A DNA stretch of 64,000 nt from an uncultured Muribaculaceae bacterium (lineage in GTDB: Bacteria > Bacteroidota > Bacteroidia > Bacteroidales > Muribaculaceae). Positions 43,657-52,182 of this stretch are shown here, piece after piece (position 1 is the stretch's first letter; every line of letters starts with the position of its first letter). A program made the position numbers and the translations under genes. The stretch lies in contig CAJTWH010000013.1 in assembly GCA_910579995.1 (NCBI GenBank), positions 1-64,000 of the forward strand, read 5' to 3'. The notes under the pieces were generated by a model, which was given only the letters and a program-made list of their open reading frames with translations, searched no databases and was not told where the DNA came from.

Positions 43657-44688
43657 TCAGTTTAAGGTTGAATCGCCTTTACGGTTTCCGGCGAGCATGC
43701 CGCAAGCGGCCATGATGTCTTCGCCGCGCGAGGCGCGAATGGTGGCAATAATGCCGGAGTCGTTGAGAGCGTCGCGGAATCGCTCCATCACAGCCTGCGA
43801 CGACGGTTTGCCCTCGAAGCCGGGCGTGCGGTGGAAGCGGATGAGGTTGACGCGTGCATGGGTTCCACGGAGCAGACGCGCGAGGGCCGCGGCATGGCGG
43901 AGGTCGTCGTTGAGGCCGGCAAACATGGTGTATTCTATTGAAAGCCGTCGCTGATGGGCGAAGTCGTGCTGCTTGAGGGTGGCTATTATGTCGGCCATGG
44001 GGAATGCTTTCTGCACGGGCATGATGGATAGTCGCTCGTCGGCGAAAGGCGAATGCAGGCTGACGGCGATGTGCACCTGTGTGCGGTTGAGGAGCATGTC
44101 GAGGCCGGGCTGCTTGCCTATGGTAGAAACAGTTATGCGCCTCGGGCTCCAAGCCATACCCCAAGGGGCGGTGAGGATATCGACAGCGCGGAGGACGGCG
44201 TCGATATTGTCGGCGGGCTCGCCCATGCCCATGAATACGATGTTGGTGAGCGAGGCACTCTCGGGAATGGAAAGTACCTGATTTATGATTGCCCCGGCGT
44301 CGAGATCGCCCTGCCAACCGCCTTGGCCTGTCATGCAGAAGCGGCAGTTCATCTTGCATCCGGCCTGCGAGGAAATGCACAGCGTGGCGCGGTCGCGGTC
44401 GGGGATGTAGACAGCCTCGACGTCGCGGCCGCCGACACCGTTGAAGAGGTATTTCACAGTGCCGTCGGCGCTCCGGGCCTCGGCGATGGGAGCCTCGCGG
44501 CCTACGGTGTAGCCGTTGTCGATGAGCCAAGAGCGTGCTGCCTTTGGCAGGTCGGTCATGGCGTCGATGTCGGTTACGGCGCGTCGGTAGAGCCATGCAG
44601 CCATCTGCTTGGCGGCGAAACGGCGCAGACCGGCCTCGGCGGCTACGGCCTCGAGGGCTGCGAGATCAAGACCTAAGAGCTTCTTCAT
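43657..44688 (-). CDS. rlmN: 23S rRNA (adenine-C2) methyltransferase, radical SAM
   Basis: RlmN methylates A2503 of 23S rRNA and A37 of some tRNAs. The start MKKLLGLDLAALEAVAAEAG at 44688 is the family N-terminus; the 42-residue extension lies inside gpsA. The radical SAM triad is CKMNCRFC, and the GEPADN motif and the C-terminal loop IRASRGEDIMAACGML are present. The length is 343 aa. Its ATG overlaps the gpsA stop (TGATG arrangement). Confidence 0.94.
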   Translation of the reverse strand: MKKLLGLDLAALEAVAAEAGLRRFAAKQMAAWLYRRAVTDIDAMTDLPKAARSWLIDNGYTVGREAPIAEARSADGTVKYLFNGVGGRDVEAVYIPDRDRATLCISSQAGCKMNCRFCMTGQGGWQGDLDAGAIINQVLSIPESASLTNIVFMGMGEPADNIDAVLRAVDILTAPWGMAWSPRRITVSTIGKQPGLDMLLNRTQVHIAVSLHSPFADERLSIMPVQKAFPMADIIATLKQHDFAHQRRLSIEYTMFAGLNDDLRHAAALARLLRGTHARVNLIRFHRTPGFEGKPSSQAVMERFRDALNDSGIIATIRASRGEDIMAACGMLAGNRKGDSTLN

Positions 44689-45689
44689 CAGTTGAAAGTC
44701 TGAGCCATTGCGCGGAAAGCACGGTTGGCCGACACTCCGCGGTAGAGAATAGAATATACGGCGTTGAGAATGGGCATATCCACACCGTAGCGCTGATTGA
44801 TATCCCAGATACATTTAGCGCCATAGTAGCCCTCGGCGGTCTGCTCCATCTCCATGCGTGCGGCCTTGACGGAATATCCTTTGCCTATCATCGAGCCGAA
44901 GTTGTGGTTGCGCGAGAAGCGTGAATAGCCCGTAACGAGGAGGTCGCCGAGATAGACGGAGTCGCAGATATGGCGGGGCCGCGGGGATACAGTGTCGACG
45001 AAGCGCTCCATCTCGCGGATGGCGTTGCTGATGAGTACGGCGCAGAAATTATCGCCGGTCTTCATGCCGTGGACTATACCTGCGGCTATTGCATAGACAT
45101 TTTTAAGCACGGAGGCATACTCGATACCGTCGACATCGCTCGATGTGATGGCGTGTGTGTTCTTGCCTCGGAGGCAGTTGGCGAAAGCCTCGGCGCGCTC
45201 AAGGTCATTGCAGCCGATGGTGAGATAGCTGGGGCGGTCGAGGGCGACCTCCTCGGCATGGCAGGGGCCGGAGACAACAAGAGTGCGGTCGGGGGCTGTG
45301 CCGAAGACGCGCGTCATGTAGTCGGTGATGAGCTCGTTGGTATCGGGCACAATGCCTTTTACAGCCGAAACAATGTTCTTGCGCGATATGTCGGCAGTGA
45401 TCTTGTCGGCGTGGTCTTTGAAATAGGGCGAGGGCATGACAAGGAGAAGCGTGTCGGCTTTGTTGCAGACATAATTTATGTCGCTTGAGAAGTCGATACG
45501 GTCGATGTCGAACTCAACGTCGGTGAGATACGCGGGATTATGGCGCAGGCGCTTGAAATCGTCGATACGGTCGTCGCGGCGCATATACCACGTGATGGCA
45601 GGCTGCGACTGAAGCATGAGTTTAGCCAAGGCGGTAGCCCAGCTACCGCCTCCCATAACCGCAATATGCCCCGGAAAAGGAGTATTCAT
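44688..45689 (-). CDS. gpsA: glycerol-3-phosphate dehydrogenase [NAD(P)+]
   Basis: GpsA reduces dihydroxyacetone phosphate to sn-glycerol 3-phosphate for phospholipid synthesis. The nucleotide loop is MGGGSWATALAKL, the substrate lysine lies in EYASVLKNVYAIAAG, and the GYSVKAARMEMEQTAEGYYG motif is at the C-terminus. The length is 333 aa. It is second in the lysS-led operon. Confidence 0.94.
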   Translation of the reverse strand: MNTPFPGHIAVMGGGSWATALAKLMLQSQPAITWYMRRDDRIDDFKRLRHNPAYLTDVEFDIDRIDFSSDINYVCNKADTLLLVMPSPYFKDHADKITADISRKNIVSAVKGIVPDTNELITDYMTRVFGTAPDRTLVVSGPCHAEEVALDRPSYLTIGCNDLERAEAFANCLRGKNTHAITSSDVDGIEYASVLKNVYAIAAGIVHGMKTGDNFCAVLISNAIREMERFVDTVSPRPRHICDSVYLGDLLVTGYSRFSRNHNFGSMIGKGYSVKAARMEMEQTAEGYYGAKCIWDINQRYGVDMPILNAVYSILYRGVSANRAFRAMAQTFN

Positions 45690-45701
45690 ACTATTCTGTT
45701 T

Positions 45702-45721
45702 AAGTTTCGCGGGCGAAACTT
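45702..45721. repeat. short hairpin shared with 26.1 kb
   Basis: AAGTTTCGC-GG-GCGAAACTT followed by GTTTATT, in the 34-nt gap between lysS and gpsA. The same sequence apart from the loop occurs at 26102-26128. Confidence 0.65.
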
Positions 45722-45723
45722 GT

Positions 45724-47454
45724 TTATTCAGCGGCGGCCGCCACCCAAGCCTTCACATCGTCGGCGGAGGGGTTGGTGAGGCCGAGCTTGTTCTTTTTAT
45801 TATAACCGCAAAGGTCTTGGAATAGTTTGTTGGGGTTCATCGGAGCGAGTGCGGCGACGGTTGTCACACCGATTTTCTGCAGCGGGGCTACCCACTCCTG
45901 AGGAATGCCGATAGCGGTGTAGGCCTCAGCGGCGTCGCGCTTCTCAACTTTTTCGGGGCGCATTTGGGGGAAGAGGAGTACTTCCTGAATGGTGGTCTGG
46001 CCGGTCATGAGCATTACCAGACGGTCCATGCCGATACCCATGCCTGATGTGGGGGGCATACCGTATTCGAGAGCGCGGATGAAGTCGGCGTCGATGATCA
46101 TTGCTTCATCATCGCCTTTCTCGCCGAGTCGCATTTGCTCTACGAAGCGCTCGTACTGGTCGATGGGGTCGTTGAGCTCGGAGTATGCGTTGGCAAGCTC
46201 TTTGCCGTTGACCATGAGCTCGAAACGCTCGGTGAGCTCGGGGTTGTTGCGGTGACGCTTGGTGAGGGGCGACATCTCGATGGGGTAGTCGATGATGAAT
46301 GTGGGCTGGATGTAAGTGCCCTCGCATTTCTCGCCGAAAATCTCGTCGATGAGCTTGCCTTTGCCCATTGTGTCGTCAACCTCGATACCCATCTCGCGGG
46401 CAGCAGCGCGGAGCTCTTCTTCGGTCTTGCCCTCGATATCATAGCCGGTGTGGTCTTTGATGGCCTGAGCCATGGTGACGCGGGGGAAGGGAGCCTTGAA
46501 GCTGATGATGTTGTCGCCTACCTTTACCTCTGTGGTGCCGTTGACGTCGAGGCATATTTTCTCGAGCATGCGCTCGGTGAAAGTCATCATCCAGTTGTAG
46601 TCTTTGTAGGAAACATAGATTTCCATACAAGTGAACTCGGGGTTGTGGGTGCGGTCCATACCCTCGTTGCGGAAGTTCTTCGAGAACTCATATACGCCCT
46701 CGAAACCGCCAACGATGAGGCGCTTGAGGTAGAGCTCGTCGGCAATGCGGAGGTAGAGGGGGATGTCGAGAGCATTATGATGAGTGATGAAGGGGCGTGC
46801 TGCGGCACCGCCGGGAATCGACTGGAGGATAGGAGTCTCTACCTCGACGTAGCCGGCGTTGTTGAAGTACTCTCGCATAGAGCTGTAGACGCGTGTGCGC
46901 TTGAGGAAAATCTGCTTTACGCCGTCGTTGACAACGAGGTCGACGTAGCGGCGGCGGTAGCGGAGCTCCGGGTCGTCGAAGGCGTCGTAGCGCACGCCGT
47001 CTTTCTCCTTGACGATGGGGAGGGGACGGAGCGACTTGCTCAGCACGGTAAGCGACTGTGCGTGAACGGAAATCTCGCCGGTCTGCGTGCGGAACACGTA
47101 GCCCTTGATACCTACGAAGTCGCCGATGTCAAGCAACTTTTTGAACACGATATTGTAGAGGTCTTTGTTCTCGTCGGGGCAGATTTCGTCGCGCGAGATG
47201 TATACCTGAATTCGACCGCGGCTGTCCTGCAGCTCTACGAAAGAGGCTTTGCCCATGATACGGCGGCTCATGATACGGCCGGCGACGGCCACCTCGCGCT
47301 GCGGGGCGTCGTCGATGAAGTTGGCTTTGATTTCGTCGCAGTATCCGGTGACAACATATTCAGCAGCGGGATAAGGCTCAATGCCCATATCGCGCAGCGC
47401 CGCCATACTGTTGCGGCGTATCTGTTCCTGTTCGCTAAGTTCGCTTGCGTTCAT
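45724..47454 (-). CDS. lysS: lysyl-tRNA synthetase, class II
   Basis: This enzyme charges tRNA-Lys. The OB-fold anticodon domain (VAVAGRIMSRRIMGKASFVE) precedes the class II core, with motif 2 FRNEGMDRTHNPEFTCMEIY and motif 3 GMPPTSGMGIGMDRLVMLM. About 65 residues beyond motif 3 form a tail (VAPLQKIGVTTVAALAP onward) that, as I recall, Bacteroidales LysRS proteins share. The total is 576 aa. It heads an operon with gpsA, rlmN, pdxA, parE, coaD and ctpA. Confidence 0.95.
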   Translation of the reverse strand: MNASELSEQEQIRRNSMAALRDMGIEPYPAAEYVVTGYCDEIKANFIDDAPQREVAVAGRIMSRRIMGKASFVELQDSRGRIQVYISRDEICPDENKDLYNIVFKKLLDIGDFVGIKGYVFRTQTGEISVHAQSLTVLSKSLRPLPIVKEKDGVRYDAFDDPELRYRRRYVDLVVNDGVKQIFLKRTRVYSSMREYFNNAGYVEVETPILQSIPGGAAARPFITHHNALDIPLYLRIADELYLKRLIVGGFEGVYEFSKNFRNEGMDRTHNPEFTCMEIYVSYKDYNWMMTFTERMLEKICLDVNGTTEVKVGDNIISFKAPFPRVTMAQAIKDHTGYDIEGKTEEELRAAAREMGIEVDDTMGKGKLIDEIFGEKCEGTYIQPTFIIDYPIEMSPLTKRHRNNPELTERFELMVNGKELANAYSELNDPIDQYERFVEQMRLGEKGDDEAMIIDADFIRALEYGMPPTSGMGIGMDRLVMLMTGQTTIQEVLLFPQMRPEKVEKRDAAEAYTAIGIPQEWVAPLQKIGVTTVAALAPMNPNKLFQDLCGYNKKNKLGLTNPSADDVKAWVAAAAE

Positions 47455-47510
47455 ATATGATGTATCTTTTAAAATTCTAAACGTCGGAGCCTATTTCTCC
47501 AATTAAAGCG

Positions 47511-47542
47511 CAAATATAATAAAAAGCGCCGAGATAGACAAA
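47511..47542 (-). promoter_or_regulatory. promoter of the lysS operon
   Basis: On the minus strand TTTG (47542-47539), a 20-nt spacer and TATATTTG (47518-47511) match the consensus, with a leader of about 50 nt before lysS. Confidence 0.75.
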
Positions 47543-47603
47543 TCACAAAAAATAAGAGCGGTTTGTGCGAAGGGACACGAACATGGTAAAGCACTGATGA
47601 TTG

Positions 47604-47892
47604 ACGGGTTAACCGGCGTCCTTGTCGGACGCCACATCCTCTTAGGCTTGGCCATGCCGGGCACACCTACGCGGAGCTTCGGTATACCCGGTTACGGGTT
47701 ATTCCGCGTCTTGCAGACGCCACTCTCTCAGCCTCTTACACCCCGGGCACACCTCCGCAGAGCTTCGGTGTACCCGGTTACGGGTTATTCCGCGTCTTGC
47801 AGACGCCACACTATCTGTCTCTTACTCCCCGGGCACACCTACGCGGAGCTTCGGTGTGCCCGGTTATGGGTTAATCCATGTCCTGCGGACAT
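47604..47892. repeat. 86-bp tandem palindromic repeat, three full units plus a partial
   Basis: Units start with CCGGGCACACC at 47657, 47743 and 47829, a constant 86-bp period, after a partial unit from 47604. Each unit contains CCGGGCACACC...GGTGTACCCGG and then a GCGTCTTGCAGACGC or ATGTCCTGCGGACAT palindrome. No gene is present in this gap of about 500 bp. The units differ slightly but keep both stems. Confidence 0.9.
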
Positions 47893-47899
47893 CAGCAGC

Positions 47900-47946
47900 G
47901 AGGCACGCCTGCTCCTGAAAAGTAATCTCAGGGACGGGCGTGCCTC
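47900..47946 (-). terminator. probable terminator of the PurF-like gene
   Basis: GAGGCACGCC (47900-47909) and GGCGTGCCTC (47937-47946) form a perfect 10-bp stem with an inner CCTG/CAGG stem. It lies 18 nt after the PurF-like stop on the minus strand. Confidence 0.6.
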
Positions 47947-47963
47947 AACTCGTTTTACTGATT

Positions 47964-49400
47964 TTATTTTTTCTTGTGGCAGAAGGCTTGGCAGGGGTGG
48001 GTGCTTGAGCCGTCGAAGCAGTGTGTGCAGACGCGCTCTTTGGGGAGGCCGATGGAGGCGATGAGGTCGTCGATCTTGGTGAACTGAAGTGTCGACAGGC
48101 CAAGCTGACGTGCAATCTCGGCCACCATGCGCTCGTATTCGGGAGTGCCGGCCTTGGAGTAGAGGTCGAGCTTGGCGGTGTGGTCGCCTTCGAAGTCGCG
48201 GATAATGCGGCGGGTGATGAGCTCGAGGTCGCTCTTGGATGATGTGAAGCCTATGAAGGGGCAGCCGTAGACGAGCGGGGGGCATGATATGCGGGCATGC
48301 ACTTCGGTGGCTCCGGCGTCGAAGAATGTCTTGACGTTGTCGCGGAGCTGTGTGCCGCGGACGATGGAGTCGTCGCAGAAAACGACGCGCTGGTTTTTAA
48401 GGAGTGCGGCGTTGGGGATGAGCTTCATACGGGCCACGAGGTCGCGGCGGGACTGGTTGCCGGGGGTGAAGCTGCGGGGCCATGTGGGGGTGTATTTGAG
48501 CACGGCGCGACGGTAGGGGATACCGTGACCTTCGGCATATCCGAGGGCGCAGCCTACGCCGGAGTCGGGGATACCGCAAACGCTGTCGGCCTCGGTGGAG
48601 TCGGACTTACCCATGGCACGGCCAACGGCCTCGCGCATTTCTTCGACATTGACGCCGTCGTAGGTGCTTGTGGGGAAGCCGTAGTATACCCAGAGGAATG
48701 AGCATATCTGCTCTTTTTCAGCGGGTTGCTGGAGCACTTCCATTCCGTCGGGACGGAGGCGCACAATCTCGCCGGGGCCGAGGTCGCGCACTATCTTGTA
48801 GCCGAGGTTCTCGAAGGCGCCGCTCTCGCCGGTGACGGCGTATCCATCTTCGTTACTGCCGATGACAATGGGTGTGCGCCCGAGGTAGTCGCGGGCGGCG
48901 ATAATGCCGTCTTCGGTGAGGATAATCATCGAGCATGAGCCTTGTATCTTACTGAACACCAAGTTAATGCCCTCTACGAAGTTGTCGCCCATATTAATCA
49001 TCAGGGCAACGACCTCGGTCTGGTTGATGTTGTTTGCCGAGAGTTCGCTCAGGTGCATGCGGTTTGCGAGGAGTTCGTCGGCGAGCTCGCGCAGGTTGTT
49101 GATCTTAGCCACAGTGGCTACCGCATATCGCCCGAGGTGAGAGTTTACGAGTATAGGCTGGGGATCGGTGTCGCTGATAACGCCAATACCCTCGTTGCCG
49201 TTGAAATTATCGAGCTCGTCTTCGAATTTAGAGCGGAAGTAGTCTCGCTCTATACTGTGAATCTTACGATTAAAGCCCCATTCACGGTCGAAAGTAACCA
49301 TACCGGCACGTTTTGTGCCGAGGTGTGAATTATAGTCTGTACCATAGAAAACCTCGTTTACACAAGGCTTGCGCGAAACCGCGCCAAAAAAACCGCCCAT
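47964..49400 (-). CDS. PurF-like amidophosphoribosyltransferase without the N-terminal cysteine
   Basis: The protein aligns along its whole length with glutamine PRPP amidotransferase. The PRPP loop is intact (VVFCDDSIVRGTQLRD) and the C-terminal CTHCFDG resembles the cluster-binding cysteines of Bacillus-type PurF. The N-terminus reads MGGFFGAVSRKPC, where active enzymes have Cys as residue 1 after processing (MCGIVG). The nearby glutamine-pocket motif (HRGQEGAGI in PurF) has become SHLGTKRAGM. Glutaminase activity is therefore unlikely; ammonia-dependent or regulatory activity is possible. The length is 478 aa. Whether a canonical purF exists elsewhere cannot be seen. Confidence 0.8.
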   Translation of the reverse strand: MGGFFGAVSRKPCVNEVFYGTDYNSHLGTKRAGMVTFDREWGFNRKIHSIERDYFRSKFEDELDNFNGNEGIGVISDTDPQPILVNSHLGRYAVATVAKINNLRELADELLANRMHLSELSANNINQTEVVALMINMGDNFVEGINLVFSKIQGSCSMIILTEDGIIAARDYLGRTPIVIGSNEDGYAVTGESGAFENLGYKIVRDLGPGEIVRLRPDGMEVLQQPAEKEQICSFLWVYYGFPTSTYDGVNVEEMREAVGRAMGKSDSTEADSVCGIPDSGVGCALGYAEGHGIPYRRAVLKYTPTWPRSFTPGNQSRRDLVARMKLIPNAALLKNQRVVFCDDSIVRGTQLRDNVKTFFDAGATEVHARISCPPLVYGCPFIGFTSSKSDLELITRRIIRDFEGDHTAKLDLYSKAGTPEYERMVAEIARQLGLSTLQFTKIDDLIASIGLPKERVCTHCFDGSSTHPCQAFCHKKK

Positions 49401-49426
49401 TGAGATTAGATCTTTGAATTAAGTTG

Positions 49427-49434
49427 CAAAATTA
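49427..49434 (-). promoter_or_regulatory. promoter -7 box of the PurF-like gene
   Basis: The minus strand reads TAATTTTG 27 nt before the start. A CAAA complement at 49457-49460 gives a slightly long 22-nt spacer. Confidence 0.55.
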
Positions 49435-49509
49435 CAAAAAAATTGTGAACCGCAAGCAAAGAAGAGAGGAGAAAAATCTACACCTCCTCCCGATATCTCC
49501 AGACAGCAA

Positions 49510-49544
49510 AATCGCAAGGCGATTGGGACGTGCTTAAGCACGTC
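49510..49544. other. two adjacent perfect palindromes in intergenic region
   Basis: AATCGC-AAG-GCGATT (49510-49524) and GACGTGCTTAAGCACGTC (49527-49544) lie in the 329-bp gap between divergent genes. They could be operator-like sites or a small repeat. The rest of the gap holds only the two promoters. Confidence 0.55.
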
Positions 49545-49625
49545 GGCTTCTGAAAAGCTGATTTTTCCATCAACACCCGGGCAAGAAACACAGAACGTAA
49601 TACCATTGTGTGATTTTAAAGAATT

Positions 49626-49656
49626 TTTGCAGTTTCGGAGTTTTTTGCTAATTTTG
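49626..49656 (+). promoter_or_regulatory. promoter of the SulP gene
   Basis: TTTG (49626-49629), a 19-nt spacer and TAATTTTG (49649-49656) match the consensus exactly, with a leader of about 65 nt. Confidence 0.8.
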
Positions 49657-49729
49657 CAAAAAATTTGAGGGCGTCGGCGTAAGGTGGCGCCTCTTGTGAT
49701 TTATTTAATAGGTACAAAATCAATCATTT

Positions 49730-51475
49730 ATGTCAGAGAGTATCGGACATGGCGGTGAAGTGGCCGGACGCGTTGTGCGCAATGCCATCGATTTTCACCC
49801 CAAGTTATTCCATGCATTACGAAATTACACGGCTTCGCGTCTGAAGACAGATATCATAGCCGGTATCGTTGTAGGTATCGTAGCATTGCCGCTTGCAATC
49901 GCATTCGGTATCGCCTCGGGCGTGAGCCCCACAATCGGCCTTGTGACAGCAATCATCGGCGGTTTCATGGTGTCGTTTTTCGGCGGCAACTCGGTGCAGA
50001 TCGGTGGTCCTACAGGTGCTTTCATCATAATAGTATACAATATCATCGGCCAGTTCGGCCTGCACGGCCTTGCTGTGGCGACCTTCATGGCCGGCGTGAT
50101 ACTTGTACTCTTGGGTCTTTTCCGCCTCGGCACGGTGATAAAGTTCATACCCTACCCTATTGTCGTAGGCTTTACGGCGGGTATCGCACTTACGATATTC
50201 TCGACACAGGTAAATGATTTCCTCGGCCTCGGCCTGCGCGACATACCGGGCGAGTTCATACCCAAATGGGGCTTGTACTTCAAGTCGCTGGCGCGCATAG
50301 ACATGGCGACATTGATCACAGCCATAGTATCGCTGCTCATCATCGTGCTCACTCCCAAGATATCGAAACGTCTGCCGGGCGCACTGATAGCCATCATCGT
50401 GGTAACAGCGGCGACATACGGTCTGTCGGCGGCTTTCAGCTGGTTTCATGTAGAGACCATCGGTGACCGCTTCGGCACTATGGCTACCGACATCCCCACA
50501 CCCCACGGCTTCACCCTCAACATGGCCACAATCAACATGTTGCTTCCGTCGGCATTCACCATCGCCATGTTAGGAGCGATAGAGAGCCTTCTGTCGGCCA
50601 CGGTGGCCGACGGTATCACCGGCTCGCGCACCAACAGCAACACCGAGCTTATCGGCCAGGGCATAGCCAATATCACGGTGCCTTTCTTCGGCGGTATCCC
50701 GGTGACGGGAGCCATCGCGCGCACCATGACCAACATCACCAACGGCGGCCGCACACCGGTGGCAGGTATCGTGCATGCGCTTGTGCTTCTGTTGATTTTC
50801 CTCTTCGCCATGCCACTGATCAACTTCGTGCCGATGGCCACTCTTGCCGCTGTGCTTATGGTGGTGGCCTACAATATGAGCGGCTGGCGCACGGTAGCGG
50901 CACTTTTCAAGTCGCCCAAGAGCGATATCTCGGTGCTTTTGGTAACCTTTTTCCTGACAGTGATCTTCGACCTCACCATAGCAATCGAAATCGGCCTGCT
51001 GCTTGCAGTGGTTCTCTTCCTGCGCCGCGTGACCGAAAACACAGAAATCAAGGTATACTCTGAGCAGCTTGACGTGGCCGAAGGCACCGACCTGAGCCAG
51101 CACGAGGTGCTCAACGTGGCCCAAGGAGTAAGCGTGTATGAGATTGACGGCCCGTTCTTCTTCGGCGTGGCGACAAAATTCGACGAGCTCATGCGCTTGG
51201 CCATGACAGAGAAAGCCTCGGTGCGAATCATACGCATGCGCAAGGTGTCGTTTATCGACGCCACCGGCCTCCACAACCTTGAGGTGCTGATCCGGTCGTC
51301 GAAGAACGAGGGTATCAGTGTAGTGCTCTCGGGCGTCAAAGAGAATGTTCGCGCATCGCTTGAGCATGCCGGTATCGACAAGCTCATCGGCTCTGAGAAT
51401 ATCTGCGACCACATCACCAAGGCCGTGCGGATGGCCAACCTGATAGCCGCCGACGCACGCCGCAAGGCACTGTAG
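49730..51475 (+). CDS. SulP-family inorganic anion transporter with STAS domain
   Basis: This inner-membrane transporter of the SLC26/SulP family carries sulfate, bicarbonate or other anions. The membrane part (about residues 40-430) begins with TDIIAGIVVGIVALPLAIAF and includes GGNSVQIGGPTGAFIIIVYN and FGGIPVTGAIARTMTNI. A cytosolic STAS domain follows (VSVYEIDGPFFFGVATKFDE and FIDATGLHNLEVLI). The length is 581 aa. The substrate is not readable. Confidence 0.93.
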   Translation: MSESIGHGGEVAGRVVRNAIDFHPKLFHALRNYTASRLKTDIIAGIVVGIVALPLAIAFGIASGVSPTIGLVTAIIGGFMVSFFGGNSVQIGGPTGAFIIIVYNIIGQFGLHGLAVATFMAGVILVLLGLFRLGTVIKFIPYPIVVGFTAGIALTIFSTQVNDFLGLGLRDIPGEFIPKWGLYFKSLARIDMATLITAIVSLLIIVLTPKISKRLPGALIAIIVVTAATYGLSAAFSWFHVETIGDRFGTMATDIPTPHGFTLNMATINMLLPSAFTIAMLGAIESLLSATVADGITGSRTNSNTELIGQGIANITVPFFGGIPVTGAIARTMTNITNGGRTPVAGIVHALVLLLIFLFAMPLINFVPMATLAAVLMVVAYNMSGWRTVAALFKSPKSDISVLLVTFFLTVIFDLTIAIEIGLLLAVVLFLRRVTENTEIKVYSEQLDVAEGTDLSQHEVLNVAQGVSVYEIDGPFFFGVATKFDELMRLAMTEKASVRIIRMRKVSFIDATGLHNLEVLIRSSKNEGISVVLSGVKENVRASLEHAGIDKLIGSENICDHITKAVRMANLIAADARRKAL

Positions 51476-51518
51476 AAAAAGTCCTTGCAAGCGGAGAAAA
51501 AAATCACATACCATCAAT

Positions 51519-51554
51519 AATCGGGCGTTAACAATTTTTATCGCCCGATTTTTT
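51519..51554 (+). terminator. terminator of the SulP gene
   Basis: AATCGGGCG and CGCCCGATT form a 9-bp perfect stem followed by TTTT, 43 nt after the stop. Confidence 0.85.
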
Positions 51555-51583
51555 GATATATGTATGCAAATAGGCTAATTTTG
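51552..51583 (+). promoter_or_regulatory. promoter of the TerB-like gene
   Basis: TTTG (51552-51555, overlapping the terminator tail), a 20-nt spacer and TAATTTTG (51576-51583). Confidence 0.75.
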
Positions 51584-51643
51584 TATCATTCAACAAGCCC
51601 ACAGCGGGCCATCACAACAAACATTAACCTATAAAGAATCACC

Positions 51644-52087
51644 ATGGGTATCTTTGACAAAATCTTCAAAGAAGTTCCTGAAGAAGACAAATTCACCAAA
51701 CAGGAATCATTCGCCGGCATAGCCCTCGCTATGGCAGGCGCCGACGGCAGCATCGCCGAATCAGAATGGGCAGCAATCGTAGCATATCTCCGCCGCCTCC
51801 GCCTCTACGACAATTTCTCAGGCGCAGCTTTCGACAAGATGTTCGACAAGCTCTTCCGTATCCTTAAAAACCAAGGCGCAAGCGCACTTGTATCAGCCTC
51901 TATCGGCGGTCTTCCCGAAGACCTCAAGCTCACCGCATTCGCATGCGCTGTAGATATCGCCCTTGCCGACGGCGTAGTAGAAGACGAGGAGAAAGAAATC
52001 ATCAACCAACTCGCCGAGGCTCTCCAGATACCGGAAAACACCGCCGTATCGATCATCGAGGTTCTTATCATCAAGAACAAAGCCTAA
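51644..52087 (+). CDS. TerB-like helical protein
   Basis: This 147-aa acidic, all-helical protein resembles the TerB/DjlA-N domain: ESFAGIALAMAGADGSIAES, then AFACAVDIALADGVVEDEEK, with paired D-G-x-x-x-x-E metal-like motifs. TerB-family proteins are linked to tellurite resistance and envelope stress. No other ter gene is nearby, so the role is open. It has its own promoter and terminator. Confidence 0.8.
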   Translation: MGIFDKIFKEVPEEDKFTKQESFAGIALAMAGADGSIAESEWAAIVAYLRRLRLYDNFSGAAFDKMFDKLFRILKNQGASALVSASIGGLPEDLKLTAFACAVDIALADGVVEDEEKEIINQLAEALQIPENTAVSIIEVLIIKNKA

Positions 52088-52112
52088 GGCCTGTTAAATA
52101 TTACAAAATCAG

Positions 52113-52153
52113 AGCAAAAGGAGCGACAGCTGTTGTTCCTTTTGCTTTTTTTT
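52113..52153 (+). terminator. terminator of the TerB-like gene
   Basis: AGCAAAAGGA and TCCTTTTGCT form a perfect 10-bp stem with a 14-nt loop, followed by seven T. Confidence 0.85.
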
Positions 52154-52155
52154 CG

Positions 52156-52163
52156 TAATTTTG
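52156..52163 (+). promoter_or_regulatory. promoter -7 box of bamD
   Basis: TAATTTTG lies 19 nt before the bamD start, immediately after the upstream terminator T-run. The -33 region reads TTGT rather than TTTG. Confidence 0.6.
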
Positions 52164-52182
52164 CCTTTCAGAACAAAGAATT

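Noticed and set aside
46135..47460. 441-aa plus-strand frame in lysS
   Set aside because: Complete overlap with an intact lysyl-tRNA synthetase; composition is that of a complement frame.
47604..47892. CRISPR array
   Set aside because: The 86-bp units are contiguous and similar throughout, with no unique spacers and no cas genes.
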